NCBI RefSeq assembly: GCF_001429505.1
Contig: NZ_LMJW01000018.1
Coordinates: 62,001-126,000, forward strand
Reading direction: 5' to 3'
Source of the DNA: Allobosea sp. Root483D1
GTDB lineage: Bacteria > Pseudomonadota > Alphaproteobacteria > Rhizobiales > Beijerinckiaceae
Length of the DNA: 64,000 bases
The notes beneath the pieces are model-generated. The model saw only the letters and a list, made by a program, of their open reading frames with translations. It had not been told where the DNA came from and ran no database searches. Shown here one piece after another: positions 1-8,672 of the stretch; the first letter of the stretch is position 1; every line of letters begins with the position of its first letter. The translations under genes were made by a program, and so were the position numbers.

Positions 1-1049
1 GCGGCTCGGAGGCGATGGAAGCAGCGCTGAAGCTGGCGCGGCAGTATTTCGTCGAGATCGGCCAGCCCAGGCGGAGCCGCTTCATCTCGCGGCGGATGAG
101 CTATCACGGCAACACGCTGGGGGCGCTCGCGGTCGGCGGCCATGCCGGCCGGCGGGCGCTGTACCAGCCGATCCTGATCGAGACCTCGCAGATCTCGCCC
201 TGCTATGCCTATCGCGACCAGCGCGAGGACGAGACGGCCGAGGCCTATGGGCTGCGCGTCGCCGACGAGCTCGATGCCGAGATCCGGCGCCTCGGCCCGG
301 AGACTGTCGCGGCCTTCCTCGCCGAGCCGATCGTCGGGGCGACGCTCGGCAGCGTCACCGCCGTTCCCGGCTATTTCGCCCGCATCCGCGAGATCTGCGA
401 CCGCCATGGCGTGCTCTTCATCGCCGACGAGGTGATGTGCGGCATGGGCCGCGCCGGCGCGATGTTCGTGAGCGCGCAGGAGGGCGTCAGGCCCGACCTC
501 ATCACCATCGCCAAGGGGCTGGGGGCCGGCTACCAGCCGATCGCCGCGACCATGGCGAGCGAGCGCGTCGCCGGGGCGATCGAGGCCGGCTCCGGCCTGC
601 TCGCCAATGGCCACACCTATATGAGCCATGCCGTCGCCTGCGCCGCTTCGATCGCCGTGATCGAGACGATCGAGGAGGAGGGTCTGCTCGACAATGTCGC
701 GCGCATGGGCGCCCTGCTTTCGCGCCGGCTGGGCGAGGCCTTCGGCCAGCATCCGCATGTCGGCGACATCCGGGGCAGGGGCCTGCTCCAATCGCTCGAA
801 CTCGTCGCCGACCGGGACAGCAAGCAGCCCTTCGTCGCGAAAGAGGGGCTTGCCGCCCGGATCAAGCAGACGGCTCAGGCGCTCGGCCTGATCTGCTATC
901 CGTCGAGCGGCACGGCCGATGGCGTCAATGGCGACCATGTCCTGCTGGCGCCGCCCTTCACCATCGATGCCGGCCATGTCGACGAGATCGTCGAGAAGCT
1001 CGGAGCAGCGCTGGCCGCGACCTTGCCTGCCGCCCGCAGCGCCGCCTGA
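1..1049 (+). CDS. Class III (PLP-dependent) aminotransferase, 5' end missing
   Basis: The reading frame is open from the first base, so the gene starts upstream of the window; the visible 348 or so codons lack the first 80-100 residues typical of this 420-450-residue family. Class III motifs are present: GSEAMEAALKLAR at the edge, the acidic cofactor-contact motif ADEVMCGMGR (Asp at 426-428) and the Schiff-base lysine in TIAKGLGAGYQP (Lys at 513-515). The enzyme moves an amino group between an amine or omega-amino acid and a keto acid in the cytoplasm; the substrate cannot be read from the sequence. It ends 12 bases before a beta-keto-acid cleavage enzyme on the same strand, so the two probably form one catabolic operon. 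Confidence 0.9.
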   Translation, partial: GSEAMEAALKLARQYFVEIGQPRRSRFISRRMSYHGNTLGALAVGGHAGRRALYQPILIETSQISPCYAYRDQREDETAEAYGLRVADELDAEIRRLGPETVAAFLAEPIVGATLGSVTAVPGYFARIREICDRHGVLFIADEVMCGMGRAGAMFVSAQEGVRPDLITIAKGLGAGYQPIAATMASERVAGAIEAGSGLLANGHTYMSHAVACAASIAVIETIEEEGLLDNVARMGALLSRRLGEAFGQHPHVGDIRGRGLLQSLELVADRDSKQPFVAKEGLAARIKQTAQALGLICYPSSGTADGVNGDHVLLAPPFTIDAGHVDEIVEKLGAALAATLPAARSAA

Positions 1050-1061
1050 GGAGACGCAGCC

Positions 1062-1934
1062 TTGTCGCGCAAGACCATCCTGACCTGCGCCGTCACCGGC
1101 AACCTGACGACGCGTGAGCAGCATCCCGGCCTGCCGGTGACGCCGGCCGAGATCGCCGCCGCCGCCATCGCGGCCGGCAAGGCCGGTGCGGCGGTGGTGC
1201 ACCTGCATGCCCGCGACCCTGCCACGACGAAGGGCACGATGGACCTTCCCCTCTTCACCGAGATCGTCGACCGCATCAGGCAGTCCGGCTCCGAGGTCAT
1301 CCTCAACCTCTCGACCGGGGAGGGCGGGCGCTTCGTGCCGGGCATCGACGATCCCGCGGTCGCGGCCCCGGGGACGACGCTGACCAGGCCGGAACGCCGC
1401 GTCGCGCATGTCGAGGCGCTGAAGCCGGAGATCTGCACGCTCGACCTCAACACCATGTTCTCGGGCAGCGCGGTGGTGATCAACACGCCGCGCAACGTCA
1501 CCGAGATGGCGAGGCGCATCTACGCGGCCGGCGTTCTGCCCGAGCTGGAATTGTTCGACGGCGGCGACCTGCAGCTCGCCAGGGCGTTGCAGGCTGATGG
1601 GGTGCTGCGCAATCCGCTGCTGATCCAGATCGTGCTCGGCGTGCGCTATGGCGCGATCCCGAACCCGCAGACGCTGGTCTACTTCGTCTCGCAATTGCCG
1701 CCGGACTGCATCTGGGCCGCCTTCGGCATCGGCCGGCACGAATTCCCGCTGCTGGCGCAGGCCTTCCTGCTCGGCGGCCATGTCCGGGTCGGGCTCGAGG
1801 ACAACGTCTACATCCGCAAGGGCGTGCTGGCGCGCGACAATGCCGAGTTGGTCGAGAAGGCCGGCACGATCATCGAGAATCTCGGCGGCGCGCTGGCGAC
1901 GCCGGCCGAGGCGCGGGCGATGCTTGGCCTTTAA
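1062..1934 (+). CDS. BKACE family beta-keto acid cleavage enzyme (DUF849)
   Basis: This 290-residue protein belongs to the DUF849/BKACE family, zinc enzymes that condense a beta-keto acid with acetyl-CoA and split it into acetoacetate and a new CoA ester; the founding member is 3-keto-5-aminohexanoate cleavage enzyme. The zinc-binding HLH of VVHLHARDP (His47, His49) and the C-terminal GLEDNVYIRKG motif are visible. I use the TTG at 1062 because a GAGGAGA ribosome site lies just upstream and VTGN follows as in the family. The aminotransferase upstream could make the keto acid it cleaves, and an IclR regulator converges on it with a 4-base overlap. The substrate is unknown. Confidence 0.9.
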   Translation: MSRKTILTCAVTGNLTTREQHPGLPVTPAEIAAAAIAAGKAGAAVVHLHARDPATTKGTMDLPLFTEIVDRIRQSGSEVILNLSTGEGGRFVPGIDDPAVAAPGTTLTRPERRVAHVEALKPEICTLDLNTMFSGSAVVINTPRNVTEMARRIYAAGVLPELELFDGGDLQLARALQADGVLRNPLLIQIVLGVRYGAIPNPQTLVYFVSQLPPDCIWAAFGIGRHEFPLLAQAFLLGGHVRVGLEDNVYIRKGVLARDNAELVEKAGTIIENLGGALATPAEARAMLGL

Positions 1935-2752
1935 CCCAGCCGCTCGGAAATCCGCTTGGCGGCGGCCCTGACCGCCGCGAGGTAGCGGCCGTCGATCTGG
2001 TCGAGGTCGAAGGCCGAGTCGGGGCCGGAGATGTCGATCGCCGCGACGACCGTGCCGCGCCGGTCGATGATCGGCGCCGAGATCGAGCTGCCGGCCGCCT
2101 CCATCACGCCGCGGCTGACGACGTGGCCGCGCGCTGCCGCCGCCTCTACCGTCGCGATCAGCTCCGGCGTCGAGGTCGGCGTCTGGCTGGTCAGCGGCAC
2201 GAAGCGCTCCTTCCGGAAGAGCTCCTCCAGCTCCGGTTGCGGCAGGCTGGCGAGCAGGAGCCAGCCCATGGGCGAGGCGTAGGCCGGGACGCGCGAGCCG
2301 ACATTCATGTTGCTGAGGAAACCCGAGCGGGTCTGCACGCAGCTCAGATAGAGCACGTCGCGCTCGTCGCGGATCGCCAGATGTGCCGAGACCAGCGTCT
2401 CGTCGCGCAGGGCCTCCAGCTCGGGGCGGGCGATCTCGATGATGTCCTTCGAGGCGAGGAAGGCGAAGCCGATATTGAGGACGCGCGGCCCGAGCGCGAA
2501 CTGCTTCGACTGCTCCTCCTCGAGGAAGCCCATGTGCCGGAGCGTATAGATCAGGCGGAAGACCGAGGAGCGCGTCAGGCCGAGCTCCGAGGCGATCTCG
2601 GTGATGCTCAGGGGACGGCGCGCCGCCGCGACGATTTCGAGGACACGCAGGCCGCGATGCAGGCCGGGCACGAAATAGACCGCGTGGTTCTTGTGCTGCG
2701 TTTCCGCATCCGCCGCGTCGTCCATGCGCTGTCGACTCGCCTCAGGGGTCAC
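1931..2752 (-). CDS. IclR family transcriptional regulator
   Basis: The 273-residue protein has an N-terminal winged helix-turn-helix (about residues 48-71, PLSITEIASELGLTRSSVF) followed by the IclR effector domain (about 90-270). IclR proteins control nearby catabolic operons in response to small carboxylic ligands. It is convergent with the aminotransferase-BKACE pair and probably regulates that pathway, which is inference from position. The start is GTG at 2752; an ATG ten codons in (2725) is a reasonable alternative because the first 20 residues are poorly conserved in such proteins. Confidence 0.9.
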   Translation of the reverse strand: MTPEASRQRMDDAADAETQHKNHAVYFVPGLHRGLRVLEIVAAARRPLSITEIASELGLTRSSVFRLIYTLRHMGFLEEEQSKQFALGPRVLNIGFAFLASKDIIEIARPELEALRDETLVSAHLAIRDERDVLYLSCVQTRSGFLSNMNVGSRVPAYASPMGWLLLASLPQPELEELFRKERFVPLTSQTPTSTPELIATVEAAAARGHVVSRGVMEAAGSSISAPIIDRRGTVVAAIDISGPDSAFDLDQIDGRYLAAVRAAAKRISERLG

Positions 2753-2849
2753 CGTTCCATTTGCATGTAAAACAGTTGGGCGCTGCGGTCACGCCCGCGG
2801 CCGAGGCTGTAGCGAGCGTGATGTGCGATCGGCTGATCCTTTCGGGGCG

Positions 2850-4262
2850 TCAGTCCGGCAGCACCTTGCCGGGATTCATGATGTTGTCGGGGTCGAGGCT
2901 TGCTTTGAGCGTGCGCATCACCTCGACTGCAGCGTCGCCGTGCTCCTTGCGCAGGAACTTCGCCTTGCCGTAGCCGACGCCGTGCTCGCCGGTGCAGGTG
3001 CCGCCGAGTTCGATCGCGCGGTTGACCAGGAGGCCGTTCAGCCGCTCGGCCTCGCGGGTCTCCTCGGGCGAATCCATCCTGATCAGGAAGCCCATGTGGA
3101 AATTGCCGTCGCCGACATGGCCGAGGGCCGTCACCGGGAAGGGCGCGTCCTTGGCGTGCTCCCTGATCTCGGTGATGCAGGTGGCGAGCTCAGAGATCGG
3201 CACGCAGGTGTCGGTGCCCCAGCTGCTGGCGCCGGGGCGCAAGGCGAGCAGCGCGTAATGCAGGTTGTGCCTCGCTTGCCAGAGCTTGCTGCGTTCCTCG
3301 GCGCTGGTGGCAAAGCGCCAGCCCTCGCCGCCATGGCCTTCGGCGAGCATCTGCACGGTCTCTGCCTGCGAGACCACGGCCGCCTCCGTGCCGTGGAATT
3401 CGAGGAAGAGCGCCACCGTCTCGGGATAGTTCAGATTGTTGTGGCGGTTGATCGCGCGCATGCAGGTTTCGTCGAGCAGTTCGACGCGGGCGACCTGGAT
3501 GCCGCACTGGATGGTCTCGATCGCGCAATTGACGGCGCTGGCGATGTCGGGGAAGGAGCAGACCGCGACCGAGCTCGCCTCGGGGATACCGTAGAGCTTC
3601 AGCGTGATCTCGGTGATGACGCAAAGCGTGCCTTCCGAGCCGACGAAGAGGCGGGTGAGATCATAGCCGGCCGAGGATTTGCGGGCTCGGCCGCCGGTCT
3701 TCAGGATGGTGCCGTCGGCGAGCACGACGGTGAGCGCCAATACATTGTCCTTCATCGTGCCGTAGCGCACTGCGTTGGTGCCCGAGGCGCGCGTCGCGGC
3801 CATGCCGCCGAGCGTGGCGTCGGCACCGGGATCGACCGGGAAGAACAGGCCGGTGTCGCGCAAGTGCTCGTTGAGCTGCTTGCGGGTGACGCCGGCCTCG
3901 ACCGTGCAGTCGAGATCCTCGGCATTGACCGCGACGATGCCGTTCATGCGCGAGAGGTCGATGCAGACGCCGCCATGCAGCGCGACGACATGGCCTTCGA
4001 GCGAGGTGCCGGCGCCGAACGGGATGACCGGCACCTTCGCCTGATGACAGAGCTTCACGATCTGGCTGACCTCCTGCGTGGTCTGCGGATAGCAGACGAC
4101 ATCGGGCGCCTTGGTCGGGTGATAGGATTCGCCATGGCCGTGATGCTCGCGCTCGCTGTCCGAGGTCGAGCAGCGCGGGCCGAGCAGCTCGCGCAAGGAG
4201 GCGGTCAGGCCGTCGAGGGCGGTGTGCCGGGACGGCGCTGTCAGTGTGGCGGTCATTGTCAT
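2850..4262 (-). CDS. FAD-linked oxidase, D-lactate dehydrogenase (cytochrome) type
   Basis: This 470-residue flavoprotein has the FAD_binding_4 domain (PFGAGTSLEGHV at about 81-92, then DPGADATLGG and TNAVRYG) and the FAD-oxidase C-terminal domain ending in GGTCTGEHGVGYGK. This is the architecture of D-lactate dehydrogenase (cytochrome) and of the glycolate oxidase subunit GlcD; a single gene without glcE/glcF beside it fits the D-lactate or D-2-hydroxyacid enzyme better. It would oxidise a D-2-hydroxyacid to the keto acid and pass electrons to the respiratory chain. The ATG at 4262 is used; a second ATG two codons in is possible. Confidence 0.85.
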   Translation of the reverse strand: MTMTATLTAPSRHTALDGLTASLRELLGPRCSTSDSEREHHGHGESYHPTKAPDVVCYPQTTQEVSQIVKLCHQAKVPVIPFGAGTSLEGHVVALHGGVCIDLSRMNGIVAVNAEDLDCTVEAGVTRKQLNEHLRDTGLFFPVDPGADATLGGMAATRASGTNAVRYGTMKDNVLALTVVLADGTILKTGGRARKSSAGYDLTRLFVGSEGTLCVITEITLKLYGIPEASSVAVCSFPDIASAVNCAIETIQCGIQVARVELLDETCMRAINRHNNLNYPETVALFLEFHGTEAAVVSQAETVQMLAEGHGGEGWRFATSAEERSKLWQARHNLHYALLALRPGASSWGTDTCVPISELATCITEIREHAKDAPFPVTALGHVGDGNFHMGFLIRMDSPEETREAERLNGLLVNRAIELGGTCTGEHGVGYGKAKFLRKEHGDAAVEVMRTLKASLDPDNIMNPGKVLPD

Positions 4263-4399
4263 GAATATTGCGATCCCGGTCCTGGCCCTGTGCCTTCCGC
4301 CGACGCACTCTTCAGCGACAGCGCGCGTCCGGCCACGCCTTCGCTAGCATGACGGCATTGCACGCGACAGGACGCGGCGGGCGAGCGACGCCTTCTCAA

Positions 4400-5602
4400 T
4401 CACGGAGCGGCGTCCTCGCTGAGGAAGCCACTGAGTTCGCTCGTCAACTGTCGCCAGGCCGGCTCATGCGAGAGGATGACGTGATTCCTGCTTTCGAGCG
4501 CGACGAAACGAGCATTCGCAATGCCGCGCGCCAGTGCCAGCCCCTGAGCGAATGGAACGCGGGCGTCGCCGCGTGAATGCAGGACGAGCGTCGGCATGGT
4601 GATCTTCGCCAGAAGCTCGGTGACGTCGATGTCCGCGGTTGCCCGGAATATTCGCAAGGCATTCTCCGGCGAGGTCGAAACCCGCTGCAGGTCGTTGAAC
4701 CAGCCCATCTGCTCCAGCGTTCCGTCGGGGATCATCAGCGAGGTGAACACCTGGCGAAAAGCCGGGTTGTCCTGTCCCCAGCCGAGCCGGATCAGGCTTT
4801 CGAGCGCCTCGCGCTGGGTGAGCTGGCCCGGATTGCTGTAGCGGCGCCAGCCGACCGGAAAACCGCCCATCAGGATGAGCTTCGAGACACGCTGCGGATA
4901 GCGGGCTGCGTAGGCGATCGAGACGGCCGCGCCCTGGGACATGCCCAGCAGGGCGAAGCGCTCGAGTCCCGCCGCCTCGACGACGGTTTCGAGGTCGTGA
5001 ACGAAGCCCTCGAAGGAAATGTCTTCCACGTCCCAGTCGGAAAGTCCGTTGCCGCGGGCGTCGTAGCGGATGAACCGGACCTGCCCGGACAGCATGTCGA
5101 TGAAGGGCGCCCAGACCGGGCTCTGACGATCGAATTCGACGTGGTTCAGCCAGTTCCCGGCCTTGACCATGGGCGGACCGTTTCCGCTTGCAGCCATGGC
5201 GAGATGAACTCCGTCGCTGCTCCGGCAGAACGTAACGGTTTGCGGATGGGACTGCGCCGGCGGCGAGGTGCCTGCGGCAGCCAAATCGACCAGCAGTTCG
5301 TGGACATCGCCGATGAAACGTATGCCCCGGCGGGCGATCGTCCGGATCAAGCGTTGGGAGTGGCCGTCATCGCAGATCGCATGGCGCGCGGCGTTGATGC
5401 GGCTCGCCAGCGTCGATTCCGAAACGATCCGGCCGTTCCAGACAGTATCGATCATGTCGTCGCGGCTGACGACGCGATGGCGGTTCTCGACCAGATAGAC
5501 GAGCAGATCGAACACCTGCGGCTCGACGCGGATGACCTCGCCCGCGCGCCGCAGTTCCCGGCGAGGCACATCGACAGCGAAGTCCTCGAACTGGAACAGC
5601 AT
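4400..5602 (-). CDS. Winged-helix DNA-binding domain fused to alpha/beta hydrolase
   Basis: Residues 1-100 match an OmpR/CadC-type winged helix (start FQFEDFAVDVPRREL, recognition region ESTLASRINAARHAI). The rest is an alpha/beta hydrolase with the oxyanion-side DARGNGLSD, nucleophile elbow GMSQGA, acid residue in SRGDARVPF and a late histidine in SRNHVILSH, so the triad is intact. No transmembrane segment separates the two parts. The frame is open another 20 codons upstream to 5662, but I start at ATG 5602 because GGAGCGG sits at ribosome-site distance and the domain begins there. A one-component sensor that binds or hydrolyses a small ester is possible; target genes and ligand are unknown. 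Confidence 0.85.
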   Translation of the reverse strand: MLFQFEDFAVDVPRRELRRAGEVIRVEPQVFDLLVYLVENRHRVVSRDDMIDTVWNGRIVSESTLASRINAARHAICDDGHSQRLIRTIARRGIRFIGDVHELLVDLAAAGTSPPAQSHPQTVTFCRSSDGVHLAMAASGNGPPMVKAGNWLNHVEFDRQSPVWAPFIDMLSGQVRFIRYDARGNGLSDWDVEDISFEGFVHDLETVVEAAGLERFALLGMSQGAAVSIAYAARYPQRVSKLILMGGFPVGWRRYSNPGQLTQREALESLIRLGWGQDNPAFRQVFTSLMIPDGTLEQMGWFNDLQRVSTSPENALRIFRATADIDVTELLAKITMPTLVLHSRGDARVPFAQGLALARGIANARFVALESRNHVILSHEPAWRQLTSELSGFLSEDAAP

Positions 5603-5768
5603 GACCGCTCCGACACGACCCGGCTCCGGTGGGATTAGCAGGGCTCTCGCGGTCAAAATCAAGGTTTTCTCAAGGGCCGGTCAAAGCCGCCTCAAAGCGC
5701 GCCGGGCTTCGCAGGCGCATGGTCGCCATGCCGGGCAATGACGCCAGGCGAATGGCAGGGAGCCGGCG

Positions 5769-5999
5769 ATGAACCCCGATCACGACCTCGTCCCCCTCGA
5801 GCCCGTCCCGCGCGAGGACGCATTCGCGACCGTGCGGCAGGATGGAAGGATCGATTTCGATTTCTACCGGGCGCAGGCGCGCGCGCTTCGCAACCAGGCT
5901 CGCTCGGATCTGCTGCGCCGAGGACTACGCCTGCCAATGGCCGGGCTCGGCCTCATCGCGCTGGTGGCCTCGCTCGTCCTGCTGCCCGCGACGCTTTGA
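5769..5999 (+). CDS. Small membrane-anchored hypothetical protein
   Basis: A 76-residue protein with a charged N-terminal half (DFDFYRAQARALRNQARSD) and one hydrophobic helix at the C-terminus (about residues 56-75, MAGLGLIALVASLVLLPATL), suggesting a tail-anchored inner-membrane protein. An AGGGAG ribosome site lies 7 bases before the ATG. I do not recognise a named family. It is 74 bases upstream of the MddA-like gene on the same strand and may be co-transcribed with it. Confidence 0.65.
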   Translation: MNPDHDLVPLEPVPREDAFATVRQDGRIDFDFYRAQARALRNQARSDLLRRGLRLPMAGLGLIALVASLVLLPATL

Positions 6000-6073
6000 T
6001 CGTCGGCACGGCTTTGCGCCTCGCCCACCCAGCTCGCGCTGCCCATGCGGCGGCCATGTCTCGGGAGAAGGTC

Positions 6074-6805
6074 ATGACACGATTTGCATCCGTCTTTTAC
6101 GGCGTCGCCAGCTATCTGTTCTTCCTCGTCACCTTTCTTTATGCGATCGGCTTCGTCTCGGGCCTCGTCGTTCCCAAGACGCTCGACAGCGGACCCTCGA
6201 CCGTCCTCACCGAAGCCATCCTGATCAATCTCGCTGTCCTTGCGGTCTTCGCCATCCAGCACAGCCTGATGGCCAGGCCGCAGTTCAAGCGTTGGTGGAC
6301 GACGATCGTTCCCCCGTCAGTGGAGCGGCCGACTTACGTCCTGTTCGCGACCGCGGCTCTCGCCCTGCTGATCTGGCAATGGCGGGCGATGCCGGAGATC
6401 GTCTGGCAGGTCACGAACCCCATCCTGGCGACTGCGCTGGTCGCGTTGTCATTGCTGGGTTGGCTGATTGTCCTTCTGTCGACGTTCATGATCAGCCATT
6501 TCGAACTTTTCGGCCTGAAGCAGGTCCTGCTGCACTTCAGAGGGCGTCAGCTTCCGGCAGCGGAGTTCAAGACGCCCGGTTTCTATCGCTTCGTCCGTCA
6601 CCCGATCTATTTCGGCTTCCTGGTCGCCTTCTGGTCGACGCCGGTCATGACCCAGGGACATCTGCTCTTCGCCTTCGCGACGACGGCCTACATCCTGATC
6701 GGCATCATGCTGGAAGAGCGCGACCTGGTCGGCCTGTTCGGCGATGAGTATCGGCGCTATCGCGAGCGCGTCTCGATGCTGTTGCCGTTCTGGCGGCGGA
6801 GCTAG
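6074..6805 (+). CDS. mddA: MddA-like methanethiol S-methyltransferase (integral membrane)
   Basis: The 243-residue protein has about five hydrophobic segments and the family's conserved stretches: FLYAIGFVSGLVVPKTLDSG, FAIQHSLMARPQFKRWW, LLSTFMISHFELFGLKQV and the C-terminal isoprenylcysteine-methyltransferase-like region FVRHPIYFGF and LEERDLVGLFGDEY. MddA methylates methanethiol with S-adenosylmethionine to give dimethyl sulfide. The frame is open to 5738, but GGGAGAAGG directly precedes the ATG at 6074 and family similarity begins there. NnrU or generic isoprenylcysteine methyltransferases are related but less similar in the N-terminal half, as far as I can judge by eye. Confidence 0.75.
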   Translation: MTRFASVFYGVASYLFFLVTFLYAIGFVSGLVVPKTLDSGPSTVLTEAILINLAVLAVFAIQHSLMARPQFKRWWTTIVPPSVERPTYVLFATAALALLIWQWRAMPEIVWQVTNPILATALVALSLLGWLIVLLSTFMISHFELFGLKQVLLHFRGRQLPAAEFKTPGFYRFVRHPIYFGFLVAFWSTPVMTQGHLLFAFATTAYILIGIMLEERDLVGLFGDEYRRYRERVSMLLPFWRRS

Positions 6806-6833
6806 TCCCAACCGAAGCGCGCCGAGCCAGAGG

Positions 6834-7712
6834 TCATGGGCTCGGCTCTCGCCCGGCGACGCCGAGCAAATACTGGCCATAGCCGCTCTTCGAGAGGGCC
6901 TGGCCGAGCGCCTGCAATTGCTCGCGGTCGATCCAGCCGTTCTCGAAGGCGATCTCCTCGGGGCAGGCGATGCGGAAGCCCTGGCGGCGCTCCAGCGTGC
7001 GCACGAACTCCGAGGCCTCGACGAGGGAATCCGGCGTGCCGGTGTCGAGCCAGGCATAGCCGCGCCCGAGCCGCTCGACGCTGAGCGCGCCGCGTTCGAG
7101 ATAGGCGAGGTTGACGTCGGTGATCTCGAGCTCGCCGCGGGCCGAGGGCTTCAGCTTGCGGGCGATCTCGACCACCTCGGCGTCATAGAAATAAAGGCCG
7201 GTCACGGCCCAGTGCGAGCGCGGGACCTTGGGCTTCTCCTCGATCGAGAGCGCCTTGCCGGCGGCATCGAAGGAGACGACGCCATAGCGCTCGGGATCGC
7301 TGACGCGATAGGCGAAGACGGTGGCGCCGCTGGTCCGCGCCGCGGCGCGGTGCAGCACATCGGTGAGGCCATCGCCGTAATAGAGATTGTCGCCGAGGAT
7401 CAGCGCGGACGGGCTGCCGGCGACGAAATCGGCGCCGATATGATAGGCCTGCGCCAGGCCTTCGGGCTTGCGCTGCACTGCATAGGAGAGCTTCAGACCC
7501 CAGCGCTCGCCAGTGCCGAACAGAGCCTCGAAGCGCGGCGCGTCCTCCGGCGTCGAGATGATCAGGATCTCGTTGATGCCGGCGAGCATCAGCGTCGAGA
7601 GCGGGTAGTAGATCATCGGCTTGTCGTAGATCGGCAGAAGCTGCTTCGACGTCACCATGGTCATCGGGTGAAGCCGGGTGCCGCTGCCGCCGGCGAGGAT
7701 GATCCCCTTCAT
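6834..7712 (-). CDS. rfbA: Glucose-1-phosphate thymidylyltransferase
   Basis: This 292-residue nucleotidyltransferase has the family length and motifs: [13 protein letters not shown] (residues 6-18), [15 protein letters not shown], and [11 protein letters not shown]. It joins dTTP and glucose-1-phosphate to make dTDP-glucose, the first step of dTDP-L-rhamnose synthesis for surface polysaccharide. The ATG at 7712 follows the stop of rfbD by 11 bases, so the two genes are co-transcribed with rfbD first. The dehydratase (rfbB) and epimerase (rfbC) of the pathway are not in the window. Confidence 0.95.
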   Translation of the reverse strand: MKGIILAGGSGTRLHPMTMVTSKQLLPIYDKPMIYYPLSTLMLAGINEILIISTPEDAPRFEALFGTGERWGLKLSYAVQRKPEGLAQAYHIGADFVAGSPSALILGDNLYYGDGLTDVLHRAAARTSGATVFAYRVSDPERYGVVSFDAAGKALSIEEKPKVPRSHWAVTGLYFYDAEVVEIARKLKPSARGELEITDVNLAYLERGALSVERLGRGYAWLDTGTPDSLVEASEFVRTLERRQGFRIACPEEIAFENGWIDREQLQALGQALSKSGYGQYLLGVAGREPSP

Positions 7713-7723
7713 CGATAGCTCCT

Positions 7724-8617
7724 TCAGCTTCGCGGCTGCGCGAGCAGCGTGGCGACGCAGGTTTGCACGGATTCCTGCCAGGGCGGCAGGCGCAGGCCGT
7801 GGCGAGCGGCGAGCAGACTGCAGTCGAGCCTGGAATTGCTCGGCCGGCGGGCGGGGGTGGGGTAGTCGCTCGTGGCGATGCGCCTGACAGTGGCGCTCGG
7901 CCCGCCCAGTGCCGCCGAGGCGGCAAAGACGGTCTCGGCGAGGTCGGCCCAGCTTGCCTCGCCGGTGCCGGCGGCATGGAAGATGCCGCGGAGCGAGGCA
8001 TCACCGGGGCGGGCGGCCAGTGCCTTCGCCATCGCCATGATGGTGTCGGCGAGGTCGAACGCGCTGGTCGGCGAACCCAGCTGGTCGGAGACGACGCCGA
8101 TCTCGTCGCGGGTCTCGGCGAGGCGCAGCATGGTCTTCACGAAGTTGCCGCCATAGGGGCTGTAGACCCAGGCGGTGCGCAGGATCACCCAGTCGGAGCC
8201 GGAAGCCATGACCGCGTCCTCGCCGGCCAGCTTGGACCGGCCATAGGCGCCGAGTGGCGCCGTCGGATCGTCTTCGCGCCAGGGCCGCGACGCCATGCCG
8301 TCGAAGACATAGTCGGTGGAGATCTGGGTCAGCGGCACGCTTAGGGCCGCAGCCGCTGCGGCCACGGCACCGGCGCCAGCGCCGTTGATCCGCATGGCGA
8401 GCTCCGGTTCGGTCTCGGCCTTGTCGACGGCGGTGTAGGCGGCGGCGTTGACGATGCAATCGGGCTTGGTTGCGGCGAGGGCCTGCCTAACGCCCTCCAA
8501 CTGCGCCATGTCGAGCTCGGGCCGGCCGACCGGGATGACGGTCACGCCGGCCGTCTCGGCGCGGGCGAGAAGGGATTGGACGACCTGCCCGGTCCGTCCG
8601 GTCACGGCTATGCGCAT
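7724..8617 (-). CDS. rfbD: dTDP-4-dehydrorhamnose reductase
   Basis: A 297-residue short-chain dehydrogenase-type reductase. The N-terminal nucleotide-binding motif GRTGQVV (residues 7-13), ISTDYVFDG and the catalytic YGRSK motif are all present, as in RmlD/RfbD. It reduces dTDP-4-dehydro-L-rhamnose to dTDP-L-rhamnose with NAD(P)H, the last step of the pathway whose first enzyme is encoded directly downstream. The length is normal for the family (about 290-300). Confidence 0.95.
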   Translation of the reverse strand: MRIAVTGRTGQVVQSLLARAETAGVTVIPVGRPELDMAQLEGVRQALAATKPDCIVNAAAYTAVDKAETEPELAMRINGAGAGAVAAAAAALSVPLTQISTDYVFDGMASRPWREDDPTAPLGAYGRSKLAGEDAVMASGSDWVILRTAWVYSPYGGNFVKTMLRLAETRDEIGVVSDQLGSPTSAFDLADTIMAMAKALAARPGDASLRGIFHAAGTGEASWADLAETVFAASAALGGPSATVRRIATSDYPTPARRPSNSRLDCSLLAARHGLRLPPWQESVQTCVATLLAQPRS

Positions 8618-8672
8618 CGGGCCTTCGCCATCGGAAGCATGGCGGCCGGTCTAGAGCATGCGCCTTGTGGGC

